64,000 bases of DNA from Cristatella mucedo. Its lineage: Eukaryota; Bryozoa; Phylactolaemata; Cristatellidae. The stretch spans positions 684,001 through 748,000 of the forward strand of contig WPIO01000139.1 of the NCBI GenBank assembly GCA_009760855.2, in the 5' to 3' direction. The first letter of the stretch is position 1; each line of letters starts with the position of its first letter. Below, one piece after another: positions 10,327 to 23,559 of this stretch. Made by a program: the position numbers and the translations under genes. The notes below the pieces were generated by a model. The model had not been told where the DNA came from. It saw only the letters and a list, made by a program, of their open reading frames with translations, and did no database searches.

Positions 10327-11284
10327 CTACAAGTAGTGACTATTTTCATGGCTTAAAATGCTTGGAAACACGGTCCTGAATTAGATAGAAATTGTTCCAG
10401 AATGTCTTGCTGTTTGCATTCTATAACATTCTTCGTTTGCAGCGAGTTATATAATGATGGATACAGATTTGCTTCACATGATTCACTATACATAAGACTT
10501 ATTATATTTGTCATCAAATTTGAAAGAAAAGTTATAAATAGCACGCATTCAATGGTCAGTTTTGAAAAAAGGAGGAAATTAAGAACAGAAGAGCAGCCTG
10601 ATTTGTTGATGTCTATTTATTTAAAAATGAGTTGCACTCTATACAGTACCGCCCGTCGAAAATACATGCCGCTACATTAAGTGCCCTGGCAGGTCAAGCA
10701 AAGCAATCTCAGCTTGCCTCCAGTCTAGCGTCAAAATAAAGGCCGACGGTCTATCTCGTGCCCTATTTCAATCTAGTTCAGTAAGTTTCCCGCACGTCAG
10801 TACTCAGGTCATGGGGAAGAGCTCTGCAGCAAGCCACCCTTTACTTGTTTGGTGCTCACTGCAATATAGAAAAGTCAGCAGTAGATGGAACTAAAGAATT
10901 GTAAGAAATGAGGCTTCTTAATAATTTGTTTTACTTGTTTTCGTCTTATCGCGATATTAAAGCAGGAAAGCAAACGCAGATTTATTGGACTCTTTTTAGG
11001 GCGTATGCTCGGCGATCTGCGACCAGGCGCAAACATGTTTGATGTAGAGCGCTACATGCTCTACACTCGCGAAGAAAGTAGGAAAATTGGCTGCAGTGCT
11101 ACTGAGAAAACCAAGCGACAGGCAAACGGTTCTTAATTAATCATTGATCCTTTCACGTCCCGATATACAATGAACATGTTGAACTCAGTAATCTTTAATT
11201 CAGGCAAGCAGTATAGTACGCTTCCACCGTGCGGCGTGAGTCCCCTCTGGATTGGGGGATTCTTAAATCTGTGCTAAAGGAGTC
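10327..11284. other. Putative 5' intron of KChIP, nothing recognised
   Basis: AT-rich sequence upstream of exon a on the minus strand. The preceding coding exon of KChIP, which should end in phase 1, was not found. Confidence 0.4.
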
Positions 11285-11288
11285 AGGT

Positions 11289-11621
11289 TGTGGGCGTAGC
11301 ATCGCCACCGTGTTGCCCCGCCCTAGCCTGACAGGGCAGTAGTGCTTAACGTCTCTGCGGCCGGGAGCCTACCGCTGATTGGGTGGAGGCTTGCCTGAAT
11401 GGCCACCCAGTGATGCAATCTTTTCCCGCCACTCTCTCATTCAGCTCCCGGAATCGCGAGTGGACGTGTCGTCCGTCTCCAGCTCGCAGACGTGTACTGC
11501 CCGTGAATTTGATCGATTACATCTAGTAGAGAGGTCAGTGACTCCTTTTGCTATCGGTGCTTGCTGCACCTCGTACGCGCTCGTCAACCTTCCGGGCGTT
11601 AAGCTGGAGACGACCCCTACA
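11289..11621 (+). repeat. 5' LTR of the Gypsy element
   Basis: 333 bp, TG...CA ends, almost identical to the 3' LTR (7 mismatches, no indels). No clear TATA box or AATAAA signal is visible, so promoter and polyadenylation sites inside it are not placed. Confidence 0.95.
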
Positions 11622-11624
11622 AAT

Positions 11625-11633
11625 TGGTGACCC
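11625..11633 (+). promoter_or_regulatory. Primer-binding site, tRNA-Trp-like
   Basis: TGGTGACCC begins 3 nt after the 5' LTR. It is complementary to the 3' end (with CCA) of animal tRNA-Trp over these 9 bases. The match does not continue beyond them. Confidence 0.65.
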
Positions 11634-11654
11634 TTATGCTGATACGAACGCGGT

Positions 11655-12606
11655 ATGTATTCTTACACCGAACAATCGCTTTGGCTTAAACCTGAAAGTG
11701 GCGCTGCGGATTCCTATCGCCATGTGAAGTTGCCGGAATTTCTGCGAAGCGATCCGGCGCTTTGGCTAGCCCGCGTTGAGTCGCATTTTAAGTTTTTAAA
11801 CATTGTGGACCAGAGAAGTGGACCAAGTTCCGCCTGACGTCGGCCGCCATTGGCGAGCCGACAATTTACGAGCTCCGCGACCTCATAATAAACTGCTCAT
11901 AATAAACTGCCTCCCGATGAGGACCCCTACGATCGACTTCGCGAGGCCATATTACAACGTTGTTCAACTTCTGAGCAGCTGCGTCTGCGCCGGCTTCTCG
12001 CAGGTGAGCCGCTCGGCGATGGTACGCCGAGTCAGTTCCTCCGGCATTTACGGCAGCTGCTAGGCGATGAACGTGACCGGTTCGGTGAGCTCTTTTGCGC
12101 GAACTGTTCCTGCAGCGCCTACCGGCCGATGTCCGCTTGGTTCTGTCGGGTTGCGACGCCACGCTCAGCCTTAGCGCGCTAGCGGAAATGGCCGACCGCA
12201 TGCTGGAAGCCTCGGCACGTTACGTAGCTGCCGTTACACCACCAGCCACCACAACGTTACCGCAGATGCTGCCTCTATTAGCCGCTAGTTCAGCCTCCGC
12301 CCGTTCGGCTATATCTGAGCGAGAGCAGCACTGCTAATTGTCAGAGTTACAGTCTCTGAAAGCTGAGGTGCTAGCCCTTCGAGAAGAACTCCGCATCTCC
12401 AACCAGGATAGGCGCGGGGACTGGCGAGGACGCAACCATTCTCGTAGCAGTTCCCCTAGCAGACGGCAGCTCCGACCGCGAGCTGGTGATCCAGGACAGG
12501 GGTCTCCTAATGGCGGCTGGTGCTTCTATCACGCACGATTTGGGAGAAGGCTTTCCAGTGCCAACCGGGCTGCAAGTTTCCTTTAAACAGGAACCCGGAC
12601 TGTTAG
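11655..12606 (+). pseudogene. gag: gag of the Gypsy element, broken
   Basis: Gag would form the particle and bind RNA. The first ATG at 11655 opens a frame with LPEFLRSDPALWLARVESHF. Similarity then jumps frames: YELRDLIIN near 11870, DPYDRLREAILQRCS near 11925, PSQFLRHLRQLLGD near 12030, LRELFLQRLPADVRL near 12097 and LAEMADRMLEAS near 12180. A nucleocapsid finger at 12520-12580 has the spacing C-x2-H-x9-C-x3-C, the CHCC type of the CsRn1 group. Lesions include frame changes near 11815 and 12090, a 14-bp tandem duplication at 11884-11911, an in-frame TAA at 12335-12337 and a one-base loss inside the finger near 12545. The gag-frame stop is at 12604-12606. Confidence 0.85.
12582..12588 (+). 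promoter_or_regulatory. -1 ribosomal frameshift slippery heptamer TTTAAAC
   Basis: In the gag frame the heptamer is read T TTA AAC, the canonical X-XXY-YYZ form. A -1 slip leads exactly into the protease-RT frame, and the gag stop follows 15 nt downstream. A short stem (cccgg near 12594 with ccggg near 12635) could act as the stimulatory structure, but this was not modelled. Confidence 0.75.
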
Positions 12607-15600
12607 CGCAGGCGGCGCCACAGCCGGGGAATGAAGTTAGCCGCCTACTATTCGTACACGACCCCGACACGGATATGCGCTTTCTTATTGACACGGGCTC
12701 GGCGGTTAGTGTCCTCCCACCGAATGCTACCGAGAGGCTAGGCCCTGCCCTGTCTCATCTACAGGCTGCCAATGGCTCTTTAATTGCTGTATGCGGCTCA
12801 CGACTCCTCAACTTGAGCCTAGGTATTCGACGGAGTCTCTCATGGGTCTTCTCTGTAGCCGATGTTTCGTACCCTCTCATCGGCGCCGATTTCCTTGCTC
12901 ATTTCGGGCTCATCGTAGACCTCGAGCACCGCTCACTATACGATGGTCGCACTCAGCTGCGAAAGAGGTGTGAGCTTACTTCGTCGATTACGCCCTATCA
13001 TCTCTGCTGCATCCCTTCGACTCTACGGGCCGACTACGCTGCTTTGCTTCGCCGATTCCCAAGCATCACGCAACCCGGAAACCTCTCTGCACCAGTCAAG
13101 CATTCAGTTCGCCACCACATCGTCACAAGCGGCCCGCCCGCCCGCTCCCGCCTTCGACGCCTGGCTCCAGACTGCCTGAGAGCAGCTCGCGTGGAATTCG
13201 ACCATATGCTGCAGCTGGGAATAATAGAGCCGTCGGAGAGCGAGTACGCCAGTCCTCTCCATCTCGTACCCAAAAAGGACGGCGACTGGCGCCCTTGCGG
13301 TGACTACCGTGCTTTGAATCGCATCACCAAGCACGACTGTTACCCTGTACCGCTGCTAAACGATTTCGCATCTGCTCTACATGGCAAGGTGGTTTTCTCT
13401 AAAATCGACCTTGCGCGAGCATATCATCAAATACCCATTCATCCCGACGACGTCCCTAAAACCGCCGTAATCACGCCGTTCGGGCTGTTTCAATTCAAGC
13501 GAATGAGTTTTGGCCTCAGGAATGCTGCCCAGACCTTTCAACGTTTCATCGACCAGGTAACTCGAGGGCTTAGTTTCTGTTTTCCGTTCCTGGACGATCT
13601 TTTAATTGCGTCTGTCAGCGAGACCGAGCATGCCACGCACCTGGAAGCAATCTTCCGTCGCCTCGAGGAATATGGCGTAGTCATCAATCCATCTAAGTGC
13701 GTCTTTGGTGTTCCATCACTTGATTACGTCGGACACCATGTCTCCTCGGAGGGCCTCCGAGCACAGGTATCAAAAGTCGAGTCGATCGTTTCTTTCCCTC
13801 GACCCGATACAGCACGAAAACTTCGTCGCTACCTAGGCACGGTCAATTTTTACCGCCAATTCATCCCTAGCTGCGCGAGCTTGCTGGCGCCGCTCTATGC
13901 GCTCCTCCCGACCAGCCCAAAAGCCGACGCCAACCTCACGTGGTCGCGAGAGCACGCCGCCGCTTACGAGCGCAGCAAAGTTGCGTTGACCGAGTCAACA
14001 CTGCTCGGCCATCCGGCGCCGGACGCTCCTATTTCAATCGCGACTGACGCCTCGGACACCGCTATCGGCGCCGCTCTGCAACAGCTACTGGACGGGGCAT
14101 GGAAACCGTTAGCCTTTTTCTCTCGAACACTCTCACCCGCGGAGTCTCGCTACTCGACTTTCGACCGAGAGCTTCTCGCTATTTACTCTGCGATCTGACA
14201 TTTCCGATACTTTGTGAAAGGCCGGGCTTTCTCGGTGCTCACCGATCATCGCCCGATCGTTTACGCAATCGTTTCATCATCCGATCGTTTCACACCTAGG
14301 CAGCAGCGGCACTTTGCTTTCATCTCCGAGTTCACTACCGACATCCGATACTTGAAGGGCTCTGAGAATTGCGTCGCCGACGCACTTTCACGAGCTAACG
14401 CTGTTTTCGATACGGACGACCGTCCTATCGATTACAGTGAGCTCGCCGCCGCGCGAAAGAGCTCGAAATCCTCGCAGCGCCAACTACTTCCCTGCAACTT
14501 CAACCGGTTCCTATACCGACGTCGCAGGGAACCATTTTATGCGACCGCTCTACCGGCCACGATCGCCCACACGTGCCTGCTGCCTTCCGTCGACAAATCT
14601 TCAACAATTTGCACGGACTCGCACACCCAGGAATACGAGCTACACTGCGTCTGATCGCATCGCGGTTTGTATGGCCGAATATGAACTCCGACGTTCGCTC
14701 TTGGGCCCGAATCTGCATCGCATGCCAACGCGCCAAAGTAGCTCGGCACACTTCGACGCCCGTTGGGCAGTTTCCCACGCCATCGCGTCGATTCAGTCAT
14801 GTCCACGTCGACCTCGTCGGGCCGCTACCCCACTCCGACGGTGCGACCTATTTACTTACGGTCGTCGACCGTTTCACACGCTGGCCTGAAGCGTTTCCTC
14901 TGACCGACATTTCAGCGTCCACCGTCTCACAAGCATTTGTCGACGGTTGGATATCACGCTACGGCGTTCCTGCGTTGCTCACTTCCGACCGAGGAGGACA
15001 ATTTGAGTCGTTCCTGTGGCTTGAACTCATGAAGGCCACGGGAATACGGCATGTACGAACTACCGCTTACCAGCCGCGCGCTAACGGCATGGTAGAGCGC
15101 CTGCACCGACAGCTCAAGGCAGTACTCATGGCAAGTAGCCCGCCACATTCATGGCGAAAGGCGCTGCCCCTCGTGCTCCTCGGAATCCGCACTGCTGAAA
15201 AGCGTGACATCGGCCACTCAGCAGCCGAGCTAGTGTACGGGGAGACCCTTCGCTTGCCCGGTGGTTTCTTCAGTGCACCCGAGGCACCGGCCGATAGCTC
15301 AGACGTAGCACTATTTGTCACGACGCTCATCGAGCATATGTGACGCCTCCGAGCTTTACCGCCTCGAATTTCGGCCCGCCCATCTTACGTCCCCGACGAC
15401 CTGCAGCATTGCGCTAAGGTTTTTGTACGACACGATGCTGCTCGAAGATCACTTCAGCCACCCTACGACGGCCCATACGTTGTGCTTGAACGGGCACAAA
15501 AACATTTTTCCGTTAACGTCGCCGGCCGCCGAATGGATCTCTCAATCGACCAGCTGAAGCCCGCATACGTCGAGGACAGCCAAATCGAAGAGGCGGCAGG

Positions 15601-15784
15601 CAAACCCACGTCATCGCAGGAATCGCCGTCGGCTGCACCATCTCCGAGGACATCACCTACGCCAACTTCAGGGCAATCGCTTTCGTCAGAGCCTCCCGAT
15701 CCCACTACTTTGCCTCTGGCAAACGAAACTCGATTCGGGCGCCGCGTACGCTTTCCCGCCCGTTTTGCGGATTATATTGTTTGA
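12582..15784 (+). pseudogene. pol: pol of the Gypsy element: protease, RT, RNase H, integrase
   Basis: From the slippery site the frame stays open to 14195. The protease has FLIDTGSAVSVLP (active-site Asp codon at 12690). The reverse transcriptase has WASPLH-like YASPLHLVPKK, FSKIDLARAYHQIP, FGLFQFKRMSFGLRNAAQTFQR and the catalytic box FLDD near 13590 (usually Y-x-D-D). RNase H has IATDASD, TFDRELLAI and, past the stop, LTDHRP and ADALSR. Integrase (14573 onward) has an H-x3-H...C-x2-C finger (LHGLAHPG ... CIACQRAK) and a DD35E triad with codons at 14810, 14987 and 15095. Breaks: TGA at 14196-14198, a frame change near 14455 and TGA at 15341-15343. Both TGAs stand where arginine CGA is plausible. 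The last frame ends at 15784, 45 bp before the 3' LTR. Confidence 0.93.
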
Positions 15785-15814
15785 TGTCGTCACGTTGGTT
15801 TCAGCCAAGTGACT

Positions 15815-15825
15815 GGGAGGGGGAG
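15815..15825 (+). promoter_or_regulatory. Polypurine tract
   Basis: An 11-nt purine run (gggagggggag) four nucleotides before the 3' LTR, in the position expected for plus-strand priming. Confidence 0.7.
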
Positions 15826-15829
15826 CCTT

Positions 15830-16162
15830 TGTGGGCGTAGCATCGCCACCGTGTTGCCCCGCCCTAGCCTGACAGGGCAGTAGTGCTTAACGTCTCTGCG
15901 GCCGGGAGCCTACCGCTGATTGGGTGGAGGCTTGCCTGAATGGCCACCCAGTGATGCAATCTTTTCCCGCCACTCTCTCGTTCAGCTCCCGGAATCGCGA
16001 GTGGACGTGTCGTCCGCCTCTGGCTCGCAGACGTGTACTGCGCGTGAATTTGATCGATTACATCTAGTAGAGAGGTCAGTGACTCCTTTTGCTATCGGTG
16101 CTTGCTGAACCTCGTACGCGATCGTCAACCTTCCGGGCGTTAAGCTGGAGACGACCCCTACA
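15830..16162 (+). repeat. 3' LTR of the Gypsy element
   Basis: 333 bp, same ends as the 5' LTR. It differs from it by four transitions and three transversions and is followed by the AGGT duplication. Confidence 0.95.
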
Positions 16163-16166
16163 AGGT

Positions 16167-17085
16167 CGTCGGCGTCTTAGTGAGTTGAAAGTAGAAATAA
16201 CTTCCTATTACTAAGAAACGAACGCCCTGAGGTCATCCTGAATCGCCGAAGCTGATCCGAGCGTAAACGTTGGCAAAAGGAAAAATTTGCATCGGGGGAA
16301 CGTGCTGGAACTGTCCCGAAAGGCATCCGGTAGTGTTGACCGCAACAAGCTGTCAAACTTCTGGCTACAAAAGTCCTATAGCAATAAACGACGTTTTTTA
16401 AATCTCGTTACAGACGTACAAACATAGGGAATGACACGATAAGTGACCACTAATAAGCAGTCATTGTCTGCCATTTTATAGTCCGCTAATTATGGGCGCA
16501 GGTAGGACGAGAAGGCAGGAAAAAGGACTCGCTAGCGTTGAGTAGTTGGCCATAAGATCGAGCTATCCACCCGAGCGTACTATGCGTAACATGACTACTT
16601 AAAGGAGTTCACCAGTGCACATGATGAGCACAATTACTTGAAGAGATTGCAGAAGAACATTTTAAGGAGGCTCATGACCGTTTGCCAATGACTGAGGCCT
16701 TACAATCTATGCTGGGCTGCCCGGCATTCGCACAACGTTTGGTTCTCATAGCATGGCGTCCCAAAAAGGTCATACTCTCGCATCTACTCCTTGGTGCCAA
16801 CGGAGGGCCACTGGGGATGACGAGCTGGGGATACCGTCGGAGATAGTAGCGATAAATACCGCGAGAGAGTTTACCCTGCTAGTAAGAATTAGAGAAATTC
16901 GGTGGGCGTGGCGAATTGATGAACCCTCCAGAATTGACTGATTCTTTTTCTACTTGTGTATGGCCTTATAATGATAAGAGGAAACAGCTTAATCTAATGA
17001 TTTAACTTCTTATGCGGGAACTACAGTGAACGACTTTTACACATTATCATCGCACGAGCTGTTATATTAATAATGTATGACTCAT
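16167..17085. other. No gene recognised
   Basis: Non-coding by eye. The longest frame (62 codons) has no recognisable motif. Confidence 0.4.
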
Positions 17086-17089
17086 TTCT

Positions 17090-17215
17090 ATTGCACTCTA
17101 AGAGAACTTAAATCTCTATCTAGGTGCTTTACATATGGTGCAGGTCTGAGCCTACGTACGACCTTTGTAATTAAAGGGGAGCGAGCACATTACCCCATTA
17201 TGCCAAGAGGCAGCA
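17090..17215 (-). mobile_element. SINE-1 copy (tRNA-like head, L2-like tail)
   Basis: Minus orientation. At the left is the tail shared with family-A LINEs (ctctaagagaacttaaatct on the plus strand). To its right are a caggtctgagcct word in the position of the B box and a diverged head. Compare 42188-42310. Confidence 0.5.
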
Positions 17216-18082
17216 GCATTGAATAAGCTTCAACAAAGGAAAAGCCAATTTCAAAGCTAATGCATAGTGGCCGACCTAGAACAATGACTCGGCGTTTGCA
17301 AATAACTTGATGGTGGCTCCCTACGGTATTTCATCCTCCCTCCCTCCCTCCCTCCCCCCCCCCCGTTCTTCAGCCATTTTTGGCTGAGCACCCGACTTTG
17401 ACAGCCCCGAAGTGGCCTAACACCTGGCCACACCTCTATGCACCATTCTAGCTGGACGGTATCAGTCCTAGTACCAGGCTGACTGACGTTTTCGAAGGCA
17501 TTTCCTTGATTTCCACGAAGGTGACGAATATGTGTTATTGACCTTCTTGCTGATTAGAGTGTTACCCGTCAGCTAACCCAAATGCGAGAATAATGCTTAC
17601 TCACGTTCGCGAACCCTCATTAACCAATGCATTCCAGCACCATTGCTCAGATAGCTTCAATGATTAAAGCTTAAAGCAGCCGAAGCAGATATGCTATCCG
17701 GACTTCAGATTTCCTCTTCTGACTTAATACGCTCGCAAAGATTAGTCAGATATGCTTTCCACCAATGCAGAAACGAAAACAATGCCACGAAATCTCTGGC
17801 CTTCAAAGATGGAGATAGGACGCGCTTACCCAGTTAGGGGCTCTTCGGGATACACGGCTGCCGCGAAGCAAGCGATGCTAGTCCTCCTTTCAATCAAGCG
17901 GCGTAGGCGCAAATACATGTGCTCTGACTTACTCAGCTGGCCCAGCGACTTTTCGAGACGGCGAGCCTATATTTTCTTCAGAAAATACCTTCATTGTAGC
18001 CATAAGCAGGGAAGAACGAAGTCGAAATGTAGGAGAAGCTAGCAGCTTTGTGCTGCCTTGGGTATCCATGAAAACCGTAGGA
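17216..18082. other. No gene; includes a C-rich tract
   Basis: A (CTCC)n run grading into poly-C lies at about 17337-17364. Otherwise nothing was recognised. Confidence 0.5.
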
Positions 18083-19600
<1,518 letters not shown>

Positions 19601-21735
19601 CCGACCTACTAAAGTAAGTTACGCAGTTCAGAGATGTGGCCTAGCCGAGGCGTTAGCTAACGTTTTGTGTAGTGAAAGCCTGGCAGAGAAGAAGGGCGGA
19701 AGCGTGCGACCGCACACTTCGGAATGCTGCAAAGCGCCCCAAGCCTGAACAGTCCTGGCTAAGACTACCGTTAGCGTGCAACGCAGATAAGCACCAGCGG
19801 CTGCAGAAAGGTGCACAAGCCGAGAGACAGGCGCATCGCAGTGACCGGATAGCGGCATAGTGGCGGGCAAAGTCGCAGCCTTGGAGCTTACCGTTATGCG
19901 CAGCGGCTTCGTCCATGGCCGACTGGACCTAGCACGACGCAGGCAGCCGATTACTCAGCTTAGTGTCAGCACTGTGCTACCGGCCAGAGCTGCACTGCTC
20001 GCATCAAACTCCTGCCTCGGCTGTTGGCGTGGAATGCGGGCGTGGAGTAGCTGCGGGCGACCATCGCATCGGGGCTGCTCTATCTCTCCTCTCTCCCCCG
20101 CGGCATGCCAATTTATGCAAGAGCGAAAACTATTTATAGGAAAGTGGGACCTAATTCTATATGCCCGAGCTCAATGAGAGGCTGAAAGCAAAAGAAACCA
20201 CTCGGCTTGGTTAATTGAAGGAAGCTCGGACATCTGCTCGGCAGCTCGAGACAGATGCCGTCGCTTGAGCAGCCGGCCATGTCCACCGGGCTCGCTTGGT
20301 TTGCAGCGGAAGCAGCTGCCGAAGCCATAGGTAGCACCGGCGTCCGAAGCCGCCTAGCGACGAGACCGAGGCGATCGACTAATGCGTCTGACGTTAGCGG
20401 TCACTGGGTCGATCTGGTAGGACGCTGCATTAGCGAGAAAGAGCAAACAGAGCCAGAGACCCTGGGAACTGCACGGCCGCCTCAGGGTGACCTGGACACG
20501 CCCGCTGACCCCTTGCTGCAGCAGCCACCGCCACCGCCTTAAGCTTGCCTAGCCGCCGCCTCCGCCGCCGCCCCACTGGAGAGACCCCGCAGCCGCTCTC
20601 TGCTGCCTCAGCCCCCCCACGTGGCGTGCAGTTGGTCTCGGAGCAGCCGTACCTTCTCTAGCCCGTATCAAGGCCGCCTCTATGGTGCTGAATGCGGCTC
20701 CCATTGCCGAGAGTTATGGCGCCTCCTCGAAAACTCGACCGCCTGCTTCAAATCGGCGCTGTGATCCGTCGACCAGCAGCGACGTAGCAGCGGGGCAGCG
20801 GGAGGCAGCTCTCATGCTGGTAGACTGTGAGGTGCAATCTGGGAAAGACCGTACCGACTAATCAAGGACAGCCAATGGCAAAAACCGCCCATCTGAAGAC
20901 TATTGAAGGAATGAAATGACAGGGTCATCATCGATGGTAATAGGCGCTGATGGGCTCCTGGGCTTTAAAAGCAGCCATGACTGGGACCGCCTCAGCGCCC
21001 GCAGACGTCCCGCCGTTGGCGGCTGAGCCCCATGAAAGACAGCTGGGCCCGTGTCAGAAATGATTAACTGGTCCCGGTCCATGCCGAACCTCCCCCTCCC
21101 CAAAGTGGTGAGCACTATTGGCCTGGGCTAGAGGCGGGCGGAGGTGGATCCCATCTCGACGGTGCGACTGCCTACTCTGGGCGAGACGCCTAGCGAGAGT
21201 CAAGCTGCTTGGAGCAGCAGGAGTTGCGAGATCCGGGCTTCTCACACTGAGTGGGGGGGGGGCAGGATGGGTCGCTGGGTGCTGGGCTGTATCTAGTGGC
21301 GTGTGGGAGTCCGCAGAGGAACGCCCACCAGCTACCTCTAGAGCTGCTGCTGCTGCCATGCACCAGCGTGCTTCTGAAACCCTACCTTGACCAAGCTGCA
21401 GGACTGTCACCGAAGCACCCATTGTGCTCGGTCGTCTGGCCGCCAAGACGCAAACGTAGCGTCTGCAGGCTTCGGGCACGAGCACAGCACAGTAAAACAG
21501 GCAGCCGTAGAGCAATTATGTCACTTTAGCATTGTTGGGCTATGGGTCAATCAATAGGGCTCTCGCCGAGCCGATACTGCGAGCTATCCTTGATCCAGAG
21601 CCAGTGAACCGAAACAGCTGTCGCTTTGTTCTTGCCGCTAAGCCGATAAACGGGCGCTCGCCGGCAGGAGCGCAAGCGCCCCCTGGTGGTTTGGATGGCC
21701 CTCGAGCGATACCGACTGCCCTCAAGGCTCAGTGA
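19601..21735. other. GC-rich, CpG-containing block, no protein recognised
   Basis: The base composition shifts clearly to GC, with many CpGs and overlapping open frames on both strands. The largest is a 153-codon minus frame at 21054-21515 and a 105-codon plus frame at 19860-20177. None shows a known domain. Proline/alanine-rich and low-complexity translations suggest the frames are by-products of composition. A promoter region or untranslated exon is possible. Confidence 0.35.
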
Positions 21736-23559
21736 AGAAAAGAACGCGACGGAGGTGAGATTTTAAAAAGAAGCCTGAACCAGATAACCTACAGTCTTAC
21801 TTGAAGTATCGCAGAGCCAAGATTGTGCCAGTATCCAGAGAAGGGATTGCGAGCAGTTTTGAAGGCGCGAACTTACTGGTAAACCTGATCTGCCAGTAAA
21901 GCTGCCAGTAAAAAAGCCGCACCAGCTTATCACGCCCACTTTTGATCGGTCTCACCTCGTGAATTCACTTCTCAGTATAAGTTCCATATGACTGCATATC
22001 TGTTGGGACGCCCTTTAACTGACAGCTTTGGTGGTGTTCCGAGCCAAGCCGAGTTAGCTCCTGTTGCAGATTAGGGAAACTGCTCGAATAAATTAGCCTC
22101 GCTCTTGCAACATAAATTAGCCCGACATCAGTGCTTAAGGTATATGCGACAAATATCCGTCGCTCACTCCCTAGCACCTTGAGGAATAAATAGTGTTTGC
22201 CACTGATTACTAAGTCTTACAAGAAAGTACGTCCAAGAGACCAGTACAAATAACTCACACTAGCCCCAAGATTCTAAACGACACAAGGTGGCTGTTAGTG
22301 TGATGTAAAATCCATTTTGGATATTGCCTGCATTTTAGCCACGTCAAATTGACGTGACTCAAAATCTTTTGTGCAGCTACTGTGGAAAGCTACATCTAAT
22401 CGTAGGGGTAACATTTATTGTGGGCATGTTGGGAGTCCTTCAGAAAGCATCAGCTACGATCTACGGGCTTTGCCATTTGCATATGAACTGTAAGCCTGCT
22501 GTAGCTTAGAGCACCTGCTCTACTGCTCATTGCGTGCTCACAGGTTGAGGTGATGAAGATGCATTAGAGTTAATCAAATTTATTTACGATCAGCGTGATG
22601 GCAATCGATTTCAATTGCTCTCATTTTAAGGAGACTACTGGTAGGAATACGGCTTAGAAAACATATCAAGTTTGCAATTAAAATCTGCCCCTCTGATAGA
22701 TTACCCGGGTAGCAGGCAATCAGGGTGTAACGAGTATTTGATTAGTAAAGCTCTACACAAATAATCCTTATGGCTATATATAGGAAAGACCTGCAAAACA
22801 AATCAGCGATAGCCAAGCCCATTCTGTTCGTTCACGATTTATGTACAGGTAGCATTCGCAAGACCCCTGAGGCATCAAGTAGATGAATGTTTGTGCTCCT
22901 GAGAGCAGCTTTAATTAAATTGAATGAAGACCGAAGTAGTATTGTTGGCTCACGTGCCAAATTCACAAGTGAACTTGAAAGGCTGGCGCATTATTCTTGT
23001 TTTATATGTGTTCTTGAATTATTTATTAATGGCTAGTTGCTGACTGTGTATTGATAGGGTCAGGTGTTCACGCAAGTATGTGCTCTTACAAAAACATTGT
23101 CGCCACTTCACGAAGGATCTCACATCATGGTTCTTTCATTGTAACGGGATTGCCTAAGTAAACGAACTGGCAAAAATTATTTAGCAAACACTTATTGACA
23201 AGAACACATTATTGCTACCGGATAAATTTAAAGATGGTTTTTAACTATAGAGAAGTAACGGATTGAAAAAGAATATTCACGTTACAAGAGTTGTCCAGCG
23301 GCCTAAGGTCAGTACGAAATTGCCTAAGTAAGAAGCTGCAAGCATTAAAAAATTCATTGGGACTGCACTATGAGCAAGTTGCATCCACTACATAAACACT
23401 ACATAATAGCTGGGGTCATACTCCGTCCTGACTCGTCAGTCATAGAGTGATGCCCGCACATGAGCATGTCCGATCTCTAGAGCCCTTCAATGGGACGGCT
23501 CTAGTAAAAAAAGTATTGGACGATAAATTTAAGGGATGTGACAAAAATAAATAATTACG
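21736..23559. other. No gene recognised
   Basis: AT-rich. It contains an odd palindrome, cacgtcaa-a-ttgacgtg, near 22341-22357. No exon or repeat was identified. Confidence 0.4.

Larger units (their letters stand above)
11289..16162 (+). mobile_element. Complete Ty3/Gypsy LTR retrotransposon, CsRn1/Kabuki-like, inactivated
   Basis: Two 333-bp LTRs (11289-11621 and 15830-16162) begin TGTGGGCG and end CTACA. They are flanked by the 4-bp duplication AGGT (11285-11288 and 16163-16166). Between them are a primer-binding site, gag, pol (protease, reverse transcriptase, RNase H, integrase) and a polypurine tract, with no env. The LTRs differ at 7 positions (about 2.1 percent), so the insertion is fairly young. 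The Gag C-x2-H-x9-C-x3-C finger and the tRNA-Trp-like primer site fit the CsRn1/Kabuki group known from flukes and insects. Its coding region is GC-rich compared with the surrounding introns. Confidence 0.93.

Noticed and set aside
14196-15343. TGA read as an amino acid (alternative code or selenocysteine) in Gypsy pol
   Set aside because: The element also has frameshifts, so simple decay explains the TGA codons. The KChIP exons use the standard code.
16167-17085. Possible further Gypsy sequence beyond the 3' LTR
   Set aside because: The LTR ends at CTACA followed by the AGGT duplication, and no element sequence continues beyond it.
21054-21515. 153-codon minus frame
   Set aside because: GC-rich composition effect is likely. 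No motif recognised and an equally open frame runs on the other strand.
22341-22357. Palindrome cacgtcaa-a-ttgacgtg as a transcription-factor site
   Set aside because: Looks like a CRE-type half-site pair but stands alone with no promoter context; chance is plausible in 64 kb.
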